A stretch of DNA of 39,129 bases, from NCBI GenBank assembly GCA_019648995.1, contig BLXT01008325.1:488327-527455 (forward strand), given 5' to 3'. Shown here one piece after another: positions 34,485 through 39,129 of the stretch (position 1 is its first letter; every line of letters starts with the position of its first letter). The translations under genes were made by a program, and so were the position numbers. Origin of the DNA: Plakobranchus ocellatus. Taxonomy: Eukaryota > Mollusca > Gastropoda > Plakobranchidae. Under the pieces are notes generated by a model that worked only from the letters and a program-made list of their open reading frames with translations, did not search any database and was not told where the DNA came from.

Positions 34485-34690
34485 AGAAGTCGTTTCACGT
34501 GAGTCAGCAGAGCCTTTGTTCCTGAACTCCCATAGTTATTTCGTCATTGAAGGTTGTGCAACAGACAAAGCCAGCCCTCTTGAGCTTCTTTAAGCAGTCT
34601 GAAAATTTTCCCCTACATCAAGTTCTTCTTGGAGCCATTCGACTCAACGACCAACAGAGTCCTCTTGTTTTATCATGGCGCATAAAAATG
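34485..34690 (-). pseudogene. Exon A pseudo-copy, last unit
   Basis: MIKQEDSVGR, then a deletion, then WLQEELDVGE, LKRAGFVCCTTFNDE, then after a one-base shift YGSSGTKALLTHVKR. It shows most of the finger: C-T-T-F (second Cys lost), then G-S-S-G-T-K-A-L-L-T-H. It ends abruptly at 34485, joined to the CGTCGCGAG block of a neighbouring unit. Confidence 0.65.
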
Positions 34691-34869
34691 TCAACCCAGA
34701 ATATCTAATTATATAGATCTAATTGAATGAGAAAGGGAAGATGTCGCAAGCTCGAAAATCCGCAAGGAAATCTAAAAATGCACACTTTGCCGATGGCTGT
34801 CCACAAGAATGATGCTCTTCGGTCTCACAAGAAATTGAAAAAAAAAAGAAAGAAGCCCCTGCGCTTGCG

Positions 34870-34910
34870 CGGGGGAGGGGGGTTGGGGAGGGGGGGGGGG
34901 TAGGGGAAGG
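34870..34910 (+). repeat. G-rich tract, possible G-quadruplex
   Basis: Runs of 5, 6, 4, 10 or more and 4 G separated by one or two bases, replacing the short GAGGGG of the other units at the same position. Confidence 0.9.
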
Positions 34911-35150
34911 CTAATCTATCTATCACTATTCACCAAAATTCCAAGTGTCTTTGCTGAAAATTATCTATAAACGGCTCCGGCTTGATCTTTGTTAGCCCGG
35001 GCTCCCGATCTTGGGTTTTTCGTTGGCTGTGAAATTAAATAGTAGATGAACCGGAGCTCCCTGCGAGAAAAAAAAAGTGGAGGAGCCGTCACTTCAAAAA
35101 AAAAAAAAAAAAAAGATGGAAGTCCGATTAGAATGGGAGAAAGGACATCC

Positions 35151-35680
35151 TTGCATATCGAGATGACACAAGACAGTGGAAGTGATATGTAGATCAAGAT
35201 GACTCAAGACGGTGGAAGTTATACAAAATGGAGGAAAATGATAAATATATCAAGATAACAGAAGACAGTAAGAGTGGACCATGATCTTGTTTGGATTGAG
35301 AGACACAAGACAATGGAGTATGAGCATGCTGCTATGAACATGGCGATAACAAAATACAGTCGAAGTGGATCGATATAGGTAAGAGAATCGAGATGACATG
35401 CGTCGGTGAGGGTGGAAGCATGATATTTTTAGATCATGATGACACAAGACGATGGAATTGGATCCAGGCAGATATGTAGATCCACATGATACAAAAGAGT
35501 GGAAGTCACCCGTGGAGATATGAAGATAGAGATGAAACAAGACGGTGGAAAAGGACCCAAGAACATATGCGCAGATCGATTTGAAACAAGACAGTAAGAT
35601 TGAACAAGAGAGATACGTATAAATACCTATCAAAAGACTGTGAGAATAGAACCACGATGGTATTTGGATCGAGATGATAC
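35151..35680. repeat. 47-bp minisatellite, array 2 (about 11 units)
   Basis: Same unit as array 1. From about 35279 its variant units follow the same order as array 1 from about 30041 (for example AACATGGCGATAACA, then ATATAGGTAAGAGAATCGAG, later AAGACTGTGAGAATAGA). It is cut at 35680 by the LTR of the retrotransposon. Confidence 0.88.
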
Positions 35681-35882
35681 TTTAGGATACAATAAAGCAA
35701 GGTTGATCTATTAACAAAGCAAATGGATGAAAAGAATGAGTGTCCTTAGTGAGACGTAGAGCCAGTGGCCAGTTGTTATGCCGTGTGTACTTTCACTTCC
35801 TCCTGTGTTGTGTGTTCTCTTGTCCTAGGAATAGCCTAGTGCTTTCTGGTCCATAAATAACTACACAACCACGGCCACTACA
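35681..35882 (-). mobile_element. 3' LTR of Ty3/gypsy element (ends approximate)
   Basis: The 5' end of the LTR is set by the polypurine tract: on the - strand the tract is followed by TTA and then TGTAGTGGCC from 35882. The other end is set by the break in the minisatellite near 35675-35681, giving about 200 bp. A shorter LTR ending at the TGTTATGCC (+) at 35774 is also possible. The 5' LTR needed to settle this is outside the window. Confidence 0.5.
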
Positions 35883-35885
35883 TAA

Positions 35886-35897
35886 CCCCCCTTCCAG
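35886..35897 (-). promoter_or_regulatory. Polypurine tract of the retrotransposon
   Basis: CTGGAAGGGGGG on the - strand, three bases upstream of the inferred LTR start and 44 bp after the pol stop. It serves as primer for plus-strand DNA synthesis. Confidence 0.65.
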
Positions 35898-35940
35898 CGG
35901 GATACAGTCCAACTGTAGGTGCGATCAAGGATTTGTTCTG

Positions 35941-36800
35941 TTATCGCTGGAATCTGGAGGGGCGACGCGAGATTCTGCCAGAGCGGGTAGCTGTACTGGG
36001 ACCAGGATTGCCACCTGACGGGAGAACCGCATGGTGAGTTGGAGATGTTTCAGGAATGGTAAGTCTGGTTCTTAAGTACTTGCGTCACGGGGTTGCAGGA
36101 ACACGCCAATTATGCGGAGTGTGGAACCGTAAACAAGTTCAGCAGGAGAGCAGCCAGGATCAACCCTCCAGGATGAGCGGATGCCTAGAAGGACCATTGG
36201 AAGCTCTGCAAACCAGTTAGAGTTTGTTGTACGAGCTTTCAAAGATGTATTAAGTTGTCGATGGAGACGTTCCACCATTCCGTTTGCCTGTGGGTGGTTC
36301 GCTGTGGTGGTGTTGGCTTCAACACTGAGAAGATTGTTTAGTTGGGTCCACAGTGAAGAGGTGAACTGTCTTCCCCTGTCTTCAGGAACTCCAAATCGCG
36401 CCACACAAGGATGGAGAAGGGCTGTGGCGCAGTAGGAAGCATGTGCGTCAGGAAGGTGCACAGCTTCCAGCCATCTCGTAAAACCTATCAATGATGTTGA
36501 AAAGGTAAGTCATGCCCTGGCTTTCAGGAAGAGGTCCCACCAAGTCAACATGGAGACTCCTGAATCTATCTAAAGGGGTAAGCGTTCTGTGAAAGGAGAT
36601 CGTGTATGACGGTGGATTTTTTAAGCCTGACATTCAGGACATGCCTTACACGACTGGCGGATGTCATGCCTCATGCCATGCAACACGAAGCGTTGCGAAA
36701 TGGCCTTTTGTGAGGGCCTACCACCAGAGTGAGAGAGACCATGGATCTTGTTGAAAACTGGTCGAGTCTAAGGCGTAGGAAGCACTGGCCATGGAGCACC
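35941..36800 (-). pseudogene. Ty3/gypsy integrase, frameshifted
   Basis: N-terminal zinc-binding part: H-x3-H in KIHGLSHSG, then C-x2-C in SCKACPECQ. Catalytic core: D in HVDLVGPLP (codon at 36544-36546), D in EDRGRQFTSS (36378-36380), E in NGMVERLHR (36270-36272), with the D-35-E spacing exact. The C-terminal tail ends TRSGRISRRPSRFQR and TAA at 35941-35943, typical of this superfamily; no chromodomain seen. One extra T (four instead of three) after the IIDRF codons shifts the frame between the first and second D. Confidence 0.9.
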
Positions 36801-37460
36801 CATGGAAGTGTCGCAGAGTAGTGTTGATGTTCCAATGTCAACATCTTTGAGCACGAGGCCTGTTGTGGCTGTGCGACACGAAACCATTTCCGCCGAGTTA
36901 ACTTGGTCTTTGGCGAGGCGGTCAAAGTTGATGCGGGCGCTTCCAAGAGAATCTGTGATTAGAAAGTTGAGGTGATTGGAGCTTGCTGCGTCCGCAGTAG
37001 TACCTATTGTATTAAGTCTTGAGAGGGCGTCAGCCACCACGTTGAATTTGCCTTTGATGTGTTGAATGTCAGTGGTGAATTCTGCGATGAAAGATAAATG
37101 TCTTGTTTGACGCGGAGGGCGGTCAGTTTACCGCTTAAGGCAAATATTAAAGGCTTGTGGTCTGTATAGAGAGTAAATGGTCGCCCTTCCAGAAAGTGTC
37201 TGAAATGTCTTACGGCGCTGTAGGATGCCAACAATTCGCGATCAAAAGCACTATATTTCTTCTCGGAATCTGACAGCTTTCTGGAGAAGAACGCAAACGG
37301 TACCCAAGATCGACCCTGGGCCCCCACCGCAGTGTTCGATGCATCGACGGTGTGGCTAGTGGGAGCGTCTGGTTGAGGGTGATGTAAAAGCACAGCTTTG
37401 CTGAGAACTTCCTTGGCGCTGTCGAAAGCCTCTTGACACTCCGTAGTCCATTCTATATTT
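36800..37460 (-). pseudogene. Ty3/gypsy RNase H and connection to integrase
   Basis: RNase H residues are in place: D in HTVDASNTAVGA, E in SAFDRELLASY, D in FTLYTDHKPL. After LTALRVKQ the frame shifts by a missing A, and the family motif HIKGKFNVVADALSRLN follows in another frame. Up to integrase the sequence is the usual variable linker. Confidence 0.9.
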
Positions 37461-38310
37461 GTCCTTTGCCACTTGCCTGAACAAGGAGTGGTGCAAGAAT
37501 GGGAGCTATTCCTGGAAGAAAACGATGGTAGTAGTTGATCATGCCTAGAAGCACTGTAGGCTTGTGCGATTCTGCCCTGCTTTCACGGAGGGCAACTACC
37601 CGGTCAGCAAGTGGGGTGATTCCGTCAGCGCTGACATGGTGTCCTAGAAAATCAAGTTCATCAGGACCAAAGATACACTTGGCCTTATTAATGACCAGTC
37701 CATTGGAGAACAACAAGGTGAAAAGATATTGCAGATGTCAAGAGTGCTCCTGGGGCGAATTGCTAGCAACCAGGATATTATCAAGATAGACGAAGGCGAA
37801 AGGTACGTCTCGTAGAACTCCACCCATAAGGCGTTGGAAGGACTGGGCAGCATTTTTAAGCCAAACGGCATTCGGAGAAACTCCCAGAGGCCAAAAGGAG
37901 TGACAACGGCTGTCTTTGCTATGGATGAGGGGGCCATTGGAATCTGATGATATCCCCTGATCAAATCGATCTTAGAAAAGACTCTACAACCAGCAAGATG
38001 GTTGTTAAAATCTTGAATATGTGGGAAAGGATATTTGTTGTGATCAGTTGAGGCATTCATCCTCCTGATGTCTCCACATGGTTGCCATGTACCATCAGAT
38101 TTAGAGAAGGTATGAAGGGGTGAAGACCAGGTTGACTTTGAACGTCAGACTATGCCCATTTCTTCCATCCGTAAGAACTCAGATTTAGCGGCAGAAAGTT
38201 TTTCTAGATCCAGGCGTTGAGCTCGGGCGTGAGTTGAAGGTCCATGTGTGACGATGTGGTGTTCAACACCTTGTTTGTTTTAGAGTGATGGAAATGTGGG
38301 TAAGGAGTTC
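37460..38310 (-). pseudogene. Ty3/gypsy reverse transcriptase, frameshifted, YLDN
   Basis: RT blocks in order: YPFPHIQDFNNHL, FSKIDLIRGYHQIPM with the first catalytic Asp, KTAVVTPFGLWEFLRMPFGL, then after a one-base loss in an A-run (37853-37857) NAAQSFQRL, then FVYLDNILVAS, DFLGHHVSADGI, and LGMINYYHRFLPG. The second catalytic Asp of YxDD is Asn (codon AAT at 37777-37779), which should abolish polymerase activity. Confidence 0.93.
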
Positions 38311-38735
38311 AGGGAATTGCTGAAGCAGGCTGGAAATCTCATTTGAAAGGGAAAATCCCAAACCTGCCAGAGTAAGGGGGGACTTGGTCTCTCGCAGGAT
38401 GATAGGAATATTATCGAGAGACAAGAGGCGTTTGCCGCGAAGATCAATGGCAAGTCCGTCTTTTGTGAAAAAAATCTGCACCGAGGATAGGACGGATGAC
38501 GAGGTAGAACTCGTGTGGCCAATCGTAAGTGAAACGCTGCGCCTACCTCATGTATGGATGGATGTGCCATTAGCTCCGGTGAGAGTAGTGATAGGCTGTT
38601 GGGCTCTTCGATCTTGTACAGAAGCAGGGTATACAGATACCTCTGCTCCCGTGTCTACCAAGTAGGAGAGTCCGCATGTACGATCCACCACGGAAAGCGT
38701 GTTTGGTTGGTGCGGGATGCCAGCAGCTGCCACGC
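38310..38735 (-). pseudogene. Ty3/gypsy protease, broken
   Basis: The active-site motif LVDTGAEVSVYPAS is at about 38625-38665 (DTGA codons 38644-38655). The end of the domain, ILGADFFTKDGLAIDLRG, is in other frames: an in-frame TGA follows TSIHT near 38542, and a run of seven T where six keep the frame lies near 38468. The protease frame overlaps the end of gag. Confidence 0.88.
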
Positions 38736-39129
38736 CTAGCGGCTGGCATTGTCGTTTCTCGAAGACTTGAACAATAGGGTGAAAAATTTGCACCCAGGTT
38801 GACAGTAATGCGTGCATGGGGGCCGAATTTTTGGTGGTAAAAACATACTGTTGGCTGTGCTCTTGGTTCCGAGCAACGTTGGGCCTGTATCTTAGGTTTT
38901 GTGACAGCTTCAACCGTGGTAGGAGAAGGATCACGAGCAGCCGGCGTGATGTGTTGGGCAGCCGCACAACGCGCTTCCCATATCCGATCAGCAGCCTCCG
39001 CAAGTTTTTCAACATCACTGAATTCCTGCCATGCAAGAATGCTGTGTACGTCAGCAGGGAGGTTGGCAAGGAACAACGCCCCCTTTAAAGTTTGGGGATC
39101 ATCGTTGAGAGCGGTAATTTTGCGGAGCA
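38736..39129 (-). pseudogene. Ty3/gypsy Gag, C-terminal part
   Basis: Open to the window edge: KITALNDDPQTLKGALFLAN, LPADVHSILA, AADRIWEARCAAA, then the zinc-binding end CFYHQKFGPHAR, and after a frameshift near 38803-38810, CQPGCKFFTLL and a stop at 38736-38738 (NASR-TAG). The C-x2-H, then C-x3-C arrangement is the degenerate finger common in animal Ty3/gypsy Gag. The N-terminal part and 5' LTR lie beyond 39129. Confidence 0.85.

Larger units (their letters stand above)
26045..35150 (-). repeat. Tandem array of decayed zinc-finger gene units (about 1.34 kb per full unit)
   Basis: The same ordered blocks recur along 9 kb. Read on the - strand a complete unit (about 27043 to 28384) has: an upstream segment with CCAAT, a segment ending in CGCATAAAnATG-like sequence, exon A with a zinc-finger coding stretch, exon B rich in Lys and Arg ending at a GTGAGT donor, then an intron-like segment with the recurring words AAACAAACATGCACACACAA and GGAGCCGAAACTTCGC (given here as on +). 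Start-codon landmarks lie at about 26112, 27043, 28384, 34097 and 34677. Other units have internal deletions. The array's left edge is near 26045. A minisatellite interrupts it at 30037-32241. Confidence 0.85.

Noticed and set aside
26045-35150. CRISPR-like array in the repeated region
   Set aside because: Repeats are diverged, 47 bp and 1.3 kb in period, without unique spacers, and the DNA is from an animal genome.
35774-35882. Short LTR of 109 bp bounded by TGT and ACA
   Set aside because: Possible by its ends, but the minisatellite does not resume until about 35680, which leaves 95 bp unexplained. A longer LTR of about 200 bp explains the break better.

Overview
This is a piece of an animal nuclear genome, AT-rich, with 18 small exons bounded by GT-AG introns. 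The base composition, the long T-runs, the AGATCT-like degenerate repeats and the tRNA-like SINE copies would suit a mollusc, possibly a gastropod, but nothing here proves the species. Two assembly gaps (14339-14590 and 24869-25093) interrupt it.

Left part (1-16.6 kb, + strand): the C-terminal half of UDP-glucose:glycoprotein glucosyltransferase (UGGT), the endoplasmic reticulum folding sensor. Eighteen consecutive exons join in frame, without a break, into about 650 residues. They cover the end of the sensor region and the whole GT24 catalytic domain with its DAD motif. The window opens inside an intron made of a 93-bp higher-order tandem repeat. The last recognised exon ends in a stop that overlaps a good splice donor, and no ER-retrieval signal (KDEL type) was found.

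Middle (16.6-26 kb): no gene recognised. It holds candidate poly(A) signals, two fuller SINE copies and two SINE tails, a GC-box/CCAAT-box cluster at 23.4-24.1 kb, microsatellites and the second gap.

Right-centre (about 26.05-35.15 kb): a tandem array, read on the - strand, of decayed copies of one gene-like unit of about 1.34 kb when complete. Each unit carries an upstream segment with a CCAAT box, an exon with a C2H2/BED-like zinc finger (exon A), a Lys/Arg-rich segment ending in a splice donor (exon B), and the start of an intron. All copies I could read are broken, most with shared lesions. A 47-bp minisatellite (about 2.2 kb) has grown inside one unit, just downstream of its CCAAT box. 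A second array of the same minisatellite (about 0.5 kb) lies at the right edge and repeats a 0.4-kb block of the first.

Right end (35.68-39.13 kb, - strand): a Ty3/gypsy LTR retrotransposon, cut by the window end. It has a 3' LTR, polypurine tract, integrase, RNase H, reverse transcriptase (YLDN instead of YLDD), protease (DTGA) and the end of Gag. It is crossed by several frameshifts, most in short homopolymers, and sits inside the second minisatellite array.
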